From Mycobacterium pseudokansasii (GTDB lineage: Bacteria; Actinomycetota; Actinomycetes; Mycobacteriales; Mycobacteriaceae), in the NCBI RefSeq assembly GCF_900566075.1, contig NZ_UPHU01000001.1:5580325-5644324 (forward strand): 64,000 nt of DNA, in the 5' to 3' direction. The notes below the pieces were generated by a model. It was not told the DNA's origin. It did not search any database and was given only the letters and a program-made list of their open reading frames with translations. How positions within the stretch are numbered: the first letter of the stretch is position 1; each line of letters begins with the position of its first letter. Both the position numbers and the translations under genes were made by a program. Positions 1 to 8,879 of the stretch are shown piece by piece.

Positions 1-665
1 CACCAGTCCACCGACACCACCGGCCCCGCCACCGCCGAAGATCAGCCCACCGGCACCACCGTTCCCTCCGGTACCGCCAGCCGCGCCGCTGCCCGCAGAG
101 GCGGTCCCGCCGGACCCGCCGTGACCGCCGGTTCCGAACAGGAACGCCGATCCACCGGCCCCACCACTGCCACCGGCGGGGCTGGTGGCCGTACCCGGCG
201 TGCCCGACCCGCCGTCGCCGCCATTGCCCCACAACCATCCACCGGGCCCACCGGCCTGCCCAGTGCCCGGCGCCCCGTTGGTGCCCGGCCCAAACAGCGG
301 GCGTCCGGTGAGCTGCTGGACCGGCGTATTGATGGCGTCTTGCACCCCCGCGGCCGCAGACGCGGCCGCTTGCAGCGGCGACGCGCTGGCGGCCTCAGTG
401 GCCGCATACAAGAACCCACCGCCATTCAGCGCCTGCACGAACTGGTCATGAAACAGCGACGCCTGCGCGCTCAGCGCCTGAAACTGCTGGGCGTAACCAC
501 CAAACAACTTCGCGACCGCCGCCGACACTTCATCCTCAGCCGCCGCAATCGACGTCGTCGAGCCCGCCGCCGCCACACGGGCCTCGCTGATCGACGACCC
601 AGACTGGTCAAGCTGGAAGACGCTGCCACCAACTCGTCGGGCGCGGCGAACAAGAAAGATGACAT
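1..665 (-). pseudogene. PE_PGRS gene, frameshifted in the PE domain and cut by the window edge
   Basis: Reading leftward from the ATG at 665, the first 22 codons give a normal PE N-terminus ([19 protein letters not shown]). The reading frame is then lost at about 596-604. In the neighbouring frame a normal PE domain resumes ([20 protein letters not shown], then the [19 protein letters not shown] region and [13 protein letters not shown]), followed by the linker ([15 protein letters not shown]) and Gly-Gly-X repeats open to base 1. One missing base explains the switch. The downstream frame has a TAG just before the normal start and no start codon of its own. It is either a pseudogene or a sequencing error in a PE_PGRS surface/secreted protein. 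The C-terminus lies outside the window. The 289 bases to its right hold nothing I can name. Confidence 0.8.
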
Positions 666-954
666 GCTAACCACATCACGAGCGGGTGACCCAAGTCCGA
701 GTAGGACCCTTAAGACTGTTTCGAGACGCTACGCCCGCCCGCTCGAAGCATCGCCGCACCTTTGCGATCTATGACGTAAGGCCCGTGATTTGGGGACTTA
801 AGTCACACCTCGTAAGGCCAACAAATGACCCGCGGCAAACACCGCGAAGCCAGGCGCCCCAACAGAATCGCGACGGAGTGAGCCCCTCACCAATCCCAAG
901 CGCTCCAACACAGCCCAGACGACCAGATGGCTCCAGCCATGGAGCAGGGCCGGA

Positions 955-2649
955 TCAGCACACGGCGTCGATCAGGTCGGTGGCCACCGCGATGGGGAAC
1001 TGGACCACCGCCGTGCCGACCTCGTCGATCCCCGTCCGGACCGCGTTCACGATCGTCGCCGGATCGCCGGTGAACAGCGACCAGCCGATGTCGAAAGCGG
1101 CAATCTGCGGCGCGGTGATGAGGTTACGCACGTCGACGAACAGCTCGGTCGGCAATGACGCAGGTGCGACGGGTATTCCGTCCCAGCTGACCATCGTCCA
1201 GCCCCCGGTGGGATTGCCCTCCACCACGACGACGCCGGTGTTGGGAAGCGGGTGGGTGAGGATGAGCAGCGGATTCGGGTTGTTGACGCCCATCATCGTC
1301 CCGACGCCGATGGTGAATGCGCTCGAGTAGGAGACCACGGTGACCTTGCCGTCCGCTGCTGGCACCGGGTTCGCCATCGCGGTGTCGTACATCGTTTGCA
1401 CCGCGCCGTTGAAGGTGTGGCCGAAGACCACGCCGTTGAAGTCGATGGAGCCCGGGTTCAGCATTGGCACGATGGGGAATCCGAACGTCCACGCCATCGG
1501 GCCGACGAGATAGAGCAGGCCCGCGGGACTTATCTGCGGAAAGTCTTCGAAAATGCCGGCGTTGATCTCGTTGAGCCCCGGCAAGTCCAGGGGGGTCATC
1601 CCGAGGAGGGTGGCCAACGGCGCGGCGGTCTGCTGCGTGCGGACCAATTGCGAGTCGAACAGCCCGGCGAAGGGGCCCTGCGGCGCAAGTATGTTGGCAA
1701 TGTCTACTGCCTGTTGCTGGCCCACCGCGGTGAGATTGGCCCCCGGGATCGCCGTGTCCATCAAGCCGGCCACATTGGCTGTGGTCTGCCCGTGCCGCAC
1801 GAAGTCGATGACGATCGACTGCTCGTTGCCGCTGGGCGGGTTGAGCCAGTTGAAGACGTTGACCGGCTCGCCGATGATCAACCCGCCACGGCCAGTTGGA
1901 GCACCGGTCGCGCCGAGGCCGCCGGTGCCGAACAATAAGGCCTGGCCGCCCGCACCGCCGACACCGCCGGTGCCGCCGATGCCGCCGTTGCCCATCAGCA
2001 CTCCGCCGGTGCCGCCCATGCCCCCTGGCCCGCCGCCAAAGCCGTCGCCCCCGGGGCCGCCGTTGCCGATGAATCCGGCGTTCCCGCCTCTACCGCCGGC
2101 CACAGCTCCGGGACCACCGGTGGGCGTATAGCCGGCCCCGCCGTCGCCGAATAGCACCCCGCCGGCGCCGCCGGTGGGATTTGCCGCCGTTCCGGCAGTT
2201 CCGTTGCCGATCAGGTCACGCCCCAGCAGCAGCTGGGTGGGCGCATTGATGACCGGGTCGAGCACCTGGCCGAACGGGCTGGTGATCCATGTTTGGCCGG
2301 CCGTGCGGATCGGGCCGTAGACCCCCGTCTGGAATCCGTCGGAAACAGCGGATGCAAGAGCGGCCGCGACGGTGGCCTCGGCGCTCGCATACGATGCCGC
2401 CGCCGCGCTCAAGGTGGCCATGAACTGCTCGTGAAACGCCGCTGCCTGCGCCGCCACCGCCTGGTATTCCTGGGCGTGCGCGCCGAACAGCGCCGCAATG
2501 GCCGCCGACACCTCGTCGGCGGCCGCTGCCGCGACTTCGGTCGTCGGAATGACTGCCGCCAGGTTGCCGACACTGACGGCCGAACCGATCTGGGCTACCT
2601 CCGCCGCAGCCGTCGCTAATGCCTCCGGCCCCACCAGCACAAATGACAT
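955..2649 (-). CDS. PE_PGRS-type protein with C-terminal histidine phosphatase (phosphoglycerate mutase-like) domain
   Basis: The 564-residue protein has three parts. Residues 1 to about 95 are a PE domain ([18 protein letters not shown]...), the ESX-type secretion signal region. Residues about 130-265 are a linker ([18 protein letters not shown]) and a short Gly-rich PGRS stretch. Residues about 280-500 are a histidine phosphatase fold with the RHGQT active-site motif, the conserved Arg in [10 protein letters not shown] and an acidic ELNE-like segment ([10 protein letters not shown]). The usual second catalytic His, normally after VVS, reads Tyr here (VVSYSSAF), so activity is uncertain. The layout matches PE_PGRS11-type proteins. 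A ribosome site (GAGGGGTAGG) precedes the ATG at 2649. The protein is probably exported or cell-wall associated. Confidence 0.9.
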   Translation of the reverse strand: MSFVLVGPEALATAAAEVAQIGSAVSVGNLAAVIPTTEVAAAAADEVSAAIAALFGAHAQEYQAVAAQAAAFHEQFMATLSAAAASYASAEATVAAALASAVSDGFQTGVYGPIRTAGQTWITSPFGQVLDPVINAPTQLLLGRDLIGNGTAGTAANPTGGAGGVLFGDGGAGYTPTGGPGAVAGGRGGNAGFIGNGGPGGDGFGGGPGGMGGTGGVLMGNGGIGGTGGVGGAGGQALLFGTGGLGATGAPTGRGGLIIGEPVNVFNWLNPPSGNEQSIVIDFVRHGQTTANVAGLMDTAIPGANLTAVGQQQAVDIANILAPQGPFAGLFDSQLVRTQQTAAPLATLLGMTPLDLPGLNEINAGIFEDFPQISPAGLLYLVGPMAWTFGFPIVPMLNPGSIDFNGVVFGHTFNGAVQTMYDTAMANPVPAADGKVTVVSYSSAFTIGVGTMMGVNNPNPLLILTHPLPNTGVVVVEGNPTGGWTMVSWDGIPVAPASLPTELFVDVRNLITAPQIAAFDIGWSLFTGDPATIVNAVRTGIDEVGTAVVQFPIAVATDLIDAVC

Positions 2650-2784
2650 TGCCTACCCCTCGTGCTAACGCGTACTAGTCATCATGGAGTCCGGCACCGG
2701 AAAACAGGTGGGTATCGACAAAATGCATCGGTGCTGTTGCTCGCATGCCGGCGGGGCCCGCCGCGGCTGGCCGCGTCAGGACGA

Positions 2785-3933
2785 CTACGCCGGGGTGATC
2801 GCCAGCGCGAGTTGCTGCGGCACAACGTTCATCAGGGTGGGAAGAATGCCGCTGACGGGCGGACCGGAGATATCGTCCACGAACGGCGGCAAGAACCACA
2901 CCAGAGTCCCTGTCATGGCGTGTTCCGGGACAAGAATCCCGTCAAAGGGGATATCCAGCACCACCAGTCCCAAGCCAAGCGGTAGGAACAAGGGTAGGGT
3001 CAGTTCGCCGTTGAGGAAGCCGTTGGCGACGAACGCAGGAGCATCGATCAGCGCTCCTAACGCTCCCGCGACATCTCCGGTCTGCACCGCGCCGGTAAAG
3101 GCCGCCACGGCGGTCCCGAATCCCCCGAGGGTGCTGAGCGGGGGACCTAACGCCGCGAGGGCCGCCGCCGGCGCCACCTTCGTGAGTGTGGTCCCGATAT
3201 TGACGACGTTCTGCTGGATCTGCGCGGGAATGGCAGCGATCGGGAATAGGTCTGTCACAACATGATTCAGCGCCGACGGGTCAGACAGCGCGGTACCGAG
3301 GTGTTGGGCCGCGTTCTGCAGCGACGTAGCGATGGTCTGACCGTAGGCCATCTGGTTGGCCACGATCTGACGCAAGAACGGCGCCGGGTTGGTAGCCCAG
3401 GTGCTGCCGAGGCTTTGCAGGTTGGCGGATGTAGTCGTAATGAGGTCCTGGTACGGGCCGGCAATACCCGGAGTCGCCTCCGCTGCCAGCGCCGCGGTTG
3501 CCCCGGCAGCCGCATCGACCGCACTCCGTCCGGCGGCCATGATCGCACCGGCACCCTGTCCGAACGCCGAGGGGCCGCCGGTGGGGATCAACGGGTGTCC
3601 CAGCAAGGTCTGCGCGGGCACATTAACCACGCTGATCAACGCCTGCTCGGCGTTGGCGATCTCGGCGCCGAGATATGCTGCCGCGCCGCCATTCAACAAG
3701 CTCACCAACTGCTCATGGAACGTCGCGGCCTGGGCGCTCAGGGCTTGAAATTCCCGGGCGTACGCGTTGAACAATCCGGAGATCGCCGCCGACACCTCGT
3801 CGGCGCCCGCAGCCACCAAACCCGTCGTGGGCGCCGCCGCCGCTGCGTTGGCCGAACTGATCGTCGAGCTGATGTCCGCGAGATCTGTTGCTGCCGCCGC
3901 CATGGTCTGTGGGGCCGTGATCACAAACGACAT
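2785..3933 (-). CDS. PE family protein with conserved C-terminal domain, no PGRS repeats
   Basis: The product is 382 residues. Residues 1 to about 95 form a typical PE domain ([43 protein letters not shown]). The linker VVNVPAQTLLGHPLIPTGG follows, then about 250 residues rich in Ala, Leu and Pro ending near LPLGLGLVVLDIPFDGILVP. That C-terminal type recurs in PE proteins; its function is unknown to me. The ATG at 3933 is chosen because GGAGGTG lies 5 bases upstream and because the PE domain starts exactly there, although the frame stays open to 4119. It may be co-transcribed with the PE protein 135 bases downstream (955-2649). No partner PPE gene is adjacent. Confidence 0.88.
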   Translation of the reverse strand: MSFVITAPQTMAAAATDLADISSTISSANAAAAAPTTGLVAAGADEVSAAISGLFNAYAREFQALSAQAATFHEQLVSLLNGGAAAYLGAEIANAEQALISVVNVPAQTLLGHPLIPTGGPSAFGQGAGAIMAAGRSAVDAAAGATAALAAEATPGIAGPYQDLITTTSANLQSLGSTWATNPAPFLRQIVANQMAYGQTIATSLQNAAQHLGTALSDPSALNHVVTDLFPIAAIPAQIQQNVVNIGTTLTKVAPAAALAALGPPLSTLGGFGTAVAAFTGAVQTGDVAGALGALIDAPAFVANGFLNGELTLPLFLPLGLGLVVLDIPFDGILVPEHAMTGTLVWFLPPFVDDISGPPVSGILPTLMNVVPQQLALAITPA

Positions 3934-4238
3934 CTGACACCTCCACTGGCCTGCGGCCGGTGACGCTGGTCTTGCGTTTCTCGAGCGACGTACAGTTTCG
4001 TTGGCGCGATGCCCATTCCGATAGGGGAATTGTACCTTTGTTGAACAGGCCGTAGTGCTCATGAGTGCGCGGACCGATCGTTGGGCTCCAGCGGTGCCTG
4101 CGGTGTGACCGCCGGTCATCCGGGCGAGGATCGAAAACCTCAGGGCGTCAAAGCATTTGATGTCGTTGGAGGGGTAGCGGAGCGACGTCCGGTCAGATAG
4201 ATCGCCGGCCGATCCGGCGCGGCGTCAAGGTTCACCGT
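3934..4238. other. Intergenic stretch between a PE gene and a LysR gene
   Basis: This stretch holds the upstream region of the PE gene, including GGAGGTG just before its start, and the space beyond the 3' end of the LysR gene. No further gene, repeat or clear promoter was recognised. Confidence 0.5.
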
Positions 4239-5144
4239 CTAGAACTTCGTCGGCTCCGGCGCCAGCTCGCTGTAGCGGCGCGCCGTGACCATCAGCGCGG
4301 TGGCGCCGGCGGTCAGGTGGCTGCGACGGCTGACGGCTGCCACGTAAAGGTAGGTCTCCGGAACGATGCGCTGCACCCGCGCGCCGGCGCGCTGCGCCAC
4401 TCGTGTCCACGACGATGGCATGACCGCCCGGCCTATCCCGTTGAGCACCATCGGCAGCATGGAAGTGCGGTGGGCAACCTCGGCGACGATGGTGGCCGGG
4501 ATGCCTTCGGCCAGGACGTCGTCGACGAGCGCACGCATCAACGAGCCACGCTGGGACACGATCAGCCGGCACCCAGCCAAGTCTTCGCGCCGCACGGTCG
4601 GGCCCGTCGGCCCGTCATCATCGAGACGCGAAATCAGCACCAGCGCTTGACGTTCCAGCGCGACGACGTCGAGATCGGAAGCGCGCGTGGGTTCGGCCGA
4701 TCCCAGCACCCCGATCTCGGTTGCGCCGCTGCGCACGCTGTCCAGAATCTCTTGCGGAGTAAAGCCGGCCTCGACGTTGACGGCGACTTCCGGATGGGCG
4801 CCGGCAAAAACGGCCAAAATCGTTGTCAGCGGTTCCATTCCCGGCGACGGCATGGTGATCAGATCGACCCGACCACCACGCAGGCCCTTCAGCTCCCGCA
4901 TGACGGCTGTTGCCTCGTCGATATCGCGGAGTACCACCCGGGCCGGACCCACCAACGCCTTACCGGCGTCGGAGAGCACCACCCCGCGCCCGACCCGGTG
5001 AAACAGCGGCATGCCCAGCTCACGTTCGAAGCCGGCGATCGCCTGCGACAGCGACGGCTGGGCGATCATCAACTGTTCGGCCGCCTTGCCAAAGCCGCCA
5101 TAGTCGACGACCGCCAGGAAGAACTTGAGCTGCCTGACATCCAT
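4239..5144 (-). CDS. LysR-family transcriptional regulator of the adjacent tartrate/D-malate unit
   Basis: This is a 301-residue LysR-type regulator. Residues 1 to about 60 are the winged helix-turn-helix (MDVRQLKFFLAVVDYGGFGKAA, QPSLSQAIAGFERELGMPLF). Residues about 90-295 are the periplasmic-binding-protein-like effector domain. The ATG at 5144 is preferred over upstream in-frame codons because AGAGGA sits at proper spacing and the family begins at this motif. It is transcribed away from the dehydrogenase gene, with a 131-base shared region holding a perfect T-N11-A palindrome. Divergent placement is the classical LysR arrangement. I infer that it senses tartrate, malate or a related acid and controls the three genes to its right and itself. 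Confidence 0.9.
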   Translation of the reverse strand: MDVRQLKFFLAVVDYGGFGKAAEQLMIAQPSLSQAIAGFERELGMPLFHRVGRGVVLSDAGKALVGPARVVLRDIDEATAVMRELKGLRGGRVDLITMPSPGMEPLTTILAVFAGAHPEVAVNVEAGFTPQEILDSVRSGATEIGVLGSAEPTRASDLDVVALERQALVLISRLDDDGPTGPTVRREDLAGCRLIVSQRGSLMRALVDDVLAEGIPATIVAEVAHRTSMLPMVLNGIGRAVMPSSWTRVAQRAGARVQRIVPETYLYVAAVSRRSHLTAGATALMVTARRYSELAPEPTKF

Positions 5145-5167
5145 GGCTATTCCTCTGATCAGCTTCG

Positions 5168-5182
5168 ATAGGCGAAGCCTAT
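5168..5182. promoter_or_regulatory. LysR-type operator palindrome
   Basis: ATAGGC-GAA-GCCTAT is a perfect 6-bp inverted repeat with a 3-bp centre and fits the T-N11-A LysR box. It lies between the divergent LysR gene (start 5144) and the dehydrogenase gene (start 5276), so it can serve both autoregulation and activation. Confidence 0.75.
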
Positions 5183-5275
5183 ACCGCGGATCGCATCTTG
5201 GTCTTGGACGCCGGCCCGGGTGCGCCCCGCTAATGGACTGTGCAGGAACTACAGAGTCAGCAATGGAGGCGTCCC

Positions 5276-6376
5276 ATGACAGGGCAGACACGGCAGGTTT
5301 TCAAAATCGCAGCGATTCCCGGCGACGGCGTCGGCCAGGAAGTCGTCGCCGCGGGCCGGCGGGTTCTGGACACAGTGGCAGCCCAGTCGGGGCGGTTCGC
5401 GTTCGAGTGGACCGAGTTTCCCTGGGGCTGCGAGCATTACGAGTGGACCGGGCGGATGATGGCCGCCGACGGGCTGGAGACCCTGCGGGCGTTCGACGCC
5501 ATCTACTTCGGTGCGGTCGGCTGGCCCAGCGTGCCCGACCACATCAGCCTGTGGGGACTGCGGCTGAACATCACCCAGAATTTCGACCAGTGGGCCAACG
5601 TCCGGCCGGTCAAGTTCCTGCCCGGCGTGGTCTCACCGCTGCGTAACGCCGACGACCACGAGCTGGACTGGGTGGTCGTCCGGGAAAACAGCGAAGGCGA
5701 GTATGCGGGACTGGGTGGACGCAATCTCAGCGGTCGTGGGCCCGGCAACGAGGTGGCCTTGCAAACCGCCTTGTTCACCGACAAGGGCTGCGAGCGCATC
5801 ATCCGGTTCGCGTTCGATCTGGCCCGCACCCGGCGCGTGAAAAAGGTCTCCAGCGTCACCAAGTCCAACGCCCAGCAGTACGGAATGGTGTTGTGGGACG
5901 AGGTCTTTGCCCGGGTCGCCCAGGACTATCCCGACGTGGCGCACGAGAGCGTGCTGGTGGACGCGATGAGCGCCAAGTTCGTTCTGCACCCCGAAGACCT
6001 GTCGGTGGTCGTGGCGTCCAACCTCAACGCCGACATCCTGTCGGATCTTGGCTCGGCGCTGGCGGGCAGCCTGGGCGTGGCCGCCAGCGCCAACCTCAAC
6101 CCCGAACGGCGCTTTCCCAGCATGTTCGAACCCGTCCACGGTTCGGCACCCGACATCGCCGGGCACGGGATCAGCAACCCCATCGGCGCGATCGCCAGCG
6201 CCGCGCTGATGCTCGATCACTTCGGGCTGCACCACGTGGCTCGGCGCGTCGAATCAGCGATCGAAATCGCCACCGGCAGCCGCGTATTGACCCGCGACAT
6301 CGGCGGCACGGCCACCACCGACGAGATGACCGACGCGGTGATCGCGGCACTGACTTCTCTCCGCAGCGCGGCCTGA
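5276..6376 (+). CDS. Tartrate dehydrogenase/decarboxylase or D-malate dehydrogenase (NAD-dependent)
   Basis: This 366-residue member of the isocitrate/isopropylmalate dehydrogenase superfamily resembles the TtuC/DmlA branch. Visible features are the N-terminal IPGDGVGQEV nucleotide/metal start, LNITQNFDQWANVRPVKF (substrate-binding Arg region), WVVVRENSEGEYAG, the metal-binding VDAMSAKFVLHPEDLSVVVA and ILSDLGSALAGSLG, and the NAD-binding EPVHGSAPDIAG. Family members oxidise tartrate to oxaloglycolate, decarboxylate meso-tartrate to D-glycerate, or convert D-malate to pyruvate. The start at 5276 has GGAGGC upstream; an earlier in-frame codon at 5240 is less likely. The symporter and glycerate kinase genes that follow favour a tartrate-to-glycerate role. 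Substrate choice is inference. Confidence 0.88.
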   Translation: MTGQTRQVFKIAAIPGDGVGQEVVAAGRRVLDTVAAQSGRFAFEWTEFPWGCEHYEWTGRMMAADGLETLRAFDAIYFGAVGWPSVPDHISLWGLRLNITQNFDQWANVRPVKFLPGVVSPLRNADDHELDWVVVRENSEGEYAGLGGRNLSGRGPGNEVALQTALFTDKGCERIIRFAFDLARTRRVKKVSSVTKSNAQQYGMVLWDEVFARVAQDYPDVAHESVLVDAMSAKFVLHPEDLSVVVASNLNADILSDLGSALAGSLGVAASANLNPERRFPSMFEPVHGSAPDIAGHGISNPIGAIASAALMLDHFGLHHVARRVESAIEIATGSRVLTRDIGGTATTDEMTDAVIAALTSLRSAA

Positions 6377-6409
6377 CCCGCACCGCCGATGGACACGGGA
6401 AGTCATGTC

Positions 6410-7759
6410 ATGCCCGCACCCGGGAACACGCGGTGGTACCGGCAGCTGTATTTCTGGGTGCTGGTCGCCATCGCGGCGGGCATCATGGTGGGCTGGATCG
6501 CGCCGGCCGCCGGGGTGGCGATGGAACCGCTCGGCGCCACGTTCGTCACCGCGATGAAAATGCTGATCGGGCCCATCGTGTTCCTCACCATCGTCGGAGG
6601 CATCGCCAGCGTCGCGGACCTTCGTAAGGTCGGCCTGACCGGTGTGAAAGCGCTGACCTACTTCCAGGCCGGGACGATCGTCGCGATGGTCACCGGGCTG
6701 GTGGCGATCAACGTGTTCCGGCTCGGCGACGGCGTCAACGCCGACCCGGGCAAGATTCCCGCCGTCTACTCGGGGCCGAAACCTACCACCGGAGGCAAGC
6801 ACGGGTGGGAGTTGCTGACCCACCTCGTTCCCAGCAGCGTGCTGGGCCCGTTCGTCGACGGTGACGTCCTGCAAATCATCTTTCTCGCCGTGCTTTTCGG
6901 GGTGGCGCTCAACGCGGTCGGCCAGATCGGCGGCCCGGTGCTCGACGCGGTCAACCGCCTGACCGCAGTCGTCTTCAAGGTGTTGTCCTACCTCATGAAG
7001 CTGGCGCCGCTCGGGGCATTCGGGGCAATGGCCGTTGCGACCGGCGGATACGGCGTCCACATGCTCACCAGCCTCGCCGGCCTGATCCTGCTGTTCTACG
7101 TCACGTCGGCGCTGTTCGTGGTGGTCGTGCTCGGTTCGGTGATGGCGTACCTGCGGCTCAACATCTTTCACCTGCTGGGCTACCTGCGTGCGGAGTTGCT
7201 GCTGGTCCTGGGTACCTCCAGCCCGGAGCCCGCGCTGCCGGGGTTGATGCGCAAGCTCGAACACGCCGGGGTCAGCACGGCCACCGTGCGGCTGATCGTG
7301 CCGACCGGTTACGCGTTCAACCTCGACGGCGCGGCGATCTATCTGTCCCTGGCCGCGGTCTACATCGCCCAGGCGACCAACACCCACCTGAGCGTCGGTG
7401 CTCAAATCGGGTTGCTCGCAGTCATGTTGCTGACGTCCAAGGGTGCGGCCGGAACGTCCGGGGGCGGGTTCATCGCGCTGACCGCGACGCTGAGCACCGT
7501 CGGTCACATTCCGGCCGCCGGGATCATGCTGATCTTCGGGATCGACAAGTTCATGGCCGAATGCCGAGCTCTGGTCAACTTCATCGGTAACGCGGTGGCC
7601 ACCCTGTTCGTGGCCCGGTGGAACGGCGAACTCGATCTGGATCACGCCCGAAAGGTGCTTGCCGGCAGGCGCATTCGTCTGCCAGAGATTGGCGCCGAGG
7701 CCGCCACACCGGCACTGGTCGCAACTGGAGCGCACCATGCGGGCACTCGTCGCACCTGA
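6410..7759 (+). CDS. Dicarboxylate/cation symporter of the DAACS (DctA) family
   Basis: The product is about 449 residues with 8 or so hydrophobic segments and the re-entrant-loop signatures of the DAACS family: VPTGYAFNLDGAAIYLSLAAVYIAQATN, LLTSKGAAGTSGGGFIALTATL and GIDKFMAECRALVNFIGNAVATLFVARW. The usual Ser-rich SSSESALP motif reads SSPEPALP, which may change substrate preference. ATG 6410 has GGGAAG upstream and aligns with family starts; ATG 6389 is an alternative. It begins 33 bases after the dehydrogenase stop and its end overlaps the glycerate kinase start, so the three genes form one transcript. I infer uptake of tartrate, D-malate or a similar C4 dicarboxylate across the inner membrane. 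Confidence 0.87.
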   Translation: MPAPGNTRWYRQLYFWVLVAIAAGIMVGWIAPAAGVAMEPLGATFVTAMKMLIGPIVFLTIVGGIASVADLRKVGLTGVKALTYFQAGTIVAMVTGLVAINVFRLGDGVNADPGKIPAVYSGPKPTTGGKHGWELLTHLVPSSVLGPFVDGDVLQIIFLAVLFGVALNAVGQIGGPVLDAVNRLTAVVFKVLSYLMKLAPLGAFGAMAVATGGYGVHMLTSLAGLILLFYVTSALFVVVVLGSVMAYLRLNIFHLLGYLRAELLLVLGTSSPEPALPGLMRKLEHAGVSTATVRLIVPTGYAFNLDGAAIYLSLAAVYIAQATNTHLSVGAQIGLLAVMLLTSKGAAGTSGGGFIALTATLSTVGHIPAAGIMLIFGIDKFMAECRALVNFIGNAVATLFVARWNGELDLDHARKVLAGRRIRLPEIGAEAATPALVATGAHHAGTRRT

Positions 7760-8879
7760 CAAGTTCAAGGGCAGCCTGTCGGCCACCGAGGTCGCCGACA
7801 ACCTCGCCCACGGCCTGGCCGCAACCGGCGTGCACACCGTGACCCTGCCGTTGGCCGATGGCGGCGACGGCAGCGTCGCCGCCGCAGTGGCCGCCGGGAT
7901 GCGGCCACACCCGTGCACCGTCGCCGACGCACTGGGTAGGCCGCATACCGCCACCATCGCCGTCGACGCCGAAACCGCCGTCGTGGAAGTGGCCAACACC
8001 TGCGGATTATCCACGCTGCCGTGCAATGTACTGGCCCCGATGACCGCCTCGAGCTACGGATTTGGCGAAGCGATCCGGCACGCCGTGGGCCTGGGTGTGC
8101 GCCGCATTGTCCTCGCGCTCGGCGGCAGCGCCAGCACCGACGGAGGCGCCGGTTTGCTCGCCGCGCTGGGCTACACCTTCCACGACAGCGGTGGCCAACC
8201 AATTAGACCGGAGGCCCACGCGCTCAACCGAATCCGTCGGGTGGACGCCTCACGCGCCGTCGACCTGAGCGGGGTCGAACTGATCGTGGCCAGCGATGTG
8301 ACCAGTCCGCTGACCGGGCCCGACGGTGCCGCAGCACTTTTCGCTCCGCAGAAGGGGGCCGCCGTCACCGACGTCGATCGCCTGGAAGCGGGTCTGACGG
8401 GCCTCGTTTCCGCGCTGCAACGATCGGCCTGCCCCGACGCCACGGCCTTGGCTCAACTACCCGGTGCTGGTGCAGCCGGTGGATGCGGCTTTGCGGCGCT
8501 GTGCCTGGGTGCCCGAATCGTTTCCGGCGCCGACTACTTTCTCGACCTGCTGGGTTTTCAGCAGCGCCTGCCCGACGTCGAGGTCGTCATCACCGGTGAG
8601 GGGTGCCTGGATCGCCAAACCCTGCAGGGAAAGCTACCTGCCGTCGTCGCGCAGCGCGCCGCTCCCACGCCGGTCATCGCCGTGGCGGGCCGAACCGAAA
8701 TAGATTCCAGCTCTGGAATTTTCACCGACATCTTTACCGTCGCTGAGCGGACCGCCGCCGACACCAGACACGACCCTGTACTCACCGCCGAATTGCTCTA
8801 CCACATCGGCGTCGACATCGGAGTTCACCTCACGTGCCGGGCGGTGAAGCGGCGAGCAGTTCTTGCAACTCGACAGTGA
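7737..8879 (+). CDS. Glycerate kinase (GlxK/GarK family)
   Basis: The product is 380 residues, typical for the family. It starts with MRALVAPDKFKGSLSA and carries PLADGGDGS, VLALGGSASTDGGAGLLAALG and VVITGEGCLDRQTLQGKLP, the conserved blocks of the GlxK-type kinase that phosphorylates D-glycerate to 2-phosphoglycerate. The ATG at 7737 overlaps the symporter end by 23 bases and has CTGGAG upstream. Glycerate is the product of tartrate decarboxylation, so this enzyme would feed the pathway into glycolysis and links the three genes. Its 3' end overlaps the end of the convergent wax ester synthase gene by 50 bases. Confidence 0.9.
   Translation: MRALVAPDKFKGSLSATEVADNLAHGLAATGVHTVTLPLADGGDGSVAAAVAAGMRPHPCTVADALGRPHTATIAVDAETAVVEVANTCGLSTLPCNVLAPMTASSYGFGEAIRHAVGLGVRRIVLALGGSASTDGGAGLLAALGYTFHDSGGQPIRPEAHALNRIRRVDASRAVDLSGVELIVASDVTSPLTGPDGAAALFAPQKGAAVTDVDRLEAGLTGLVSALQRSACPDATALAQLPGAGAAGGCGFAALCLGARIVSGADYFLDLLGFQQRLPDVEVVITGEGCLDRQTLQGKLPAVVAQRAAPTPVIAVAGRTEIDSSSGIFTDIFTVAERTAADTRHDPVLTAELLYHIGVDIGVHLTCRAVKRRAVLATRQ

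Noticed and set aside
4230..4245. TAGAAC-like half-site near the LysR stop codon
   Set aside because: No second half-site, and it lies inside the 3' end of a coding region.
6254..8026. A 590-codon minus-strand open frame over the dehydrogenase, symporter and kinase genes
   Set aside because: Low-complexity His/Arg/Gly/Gln composition and full overlap with three well-recognised genes.
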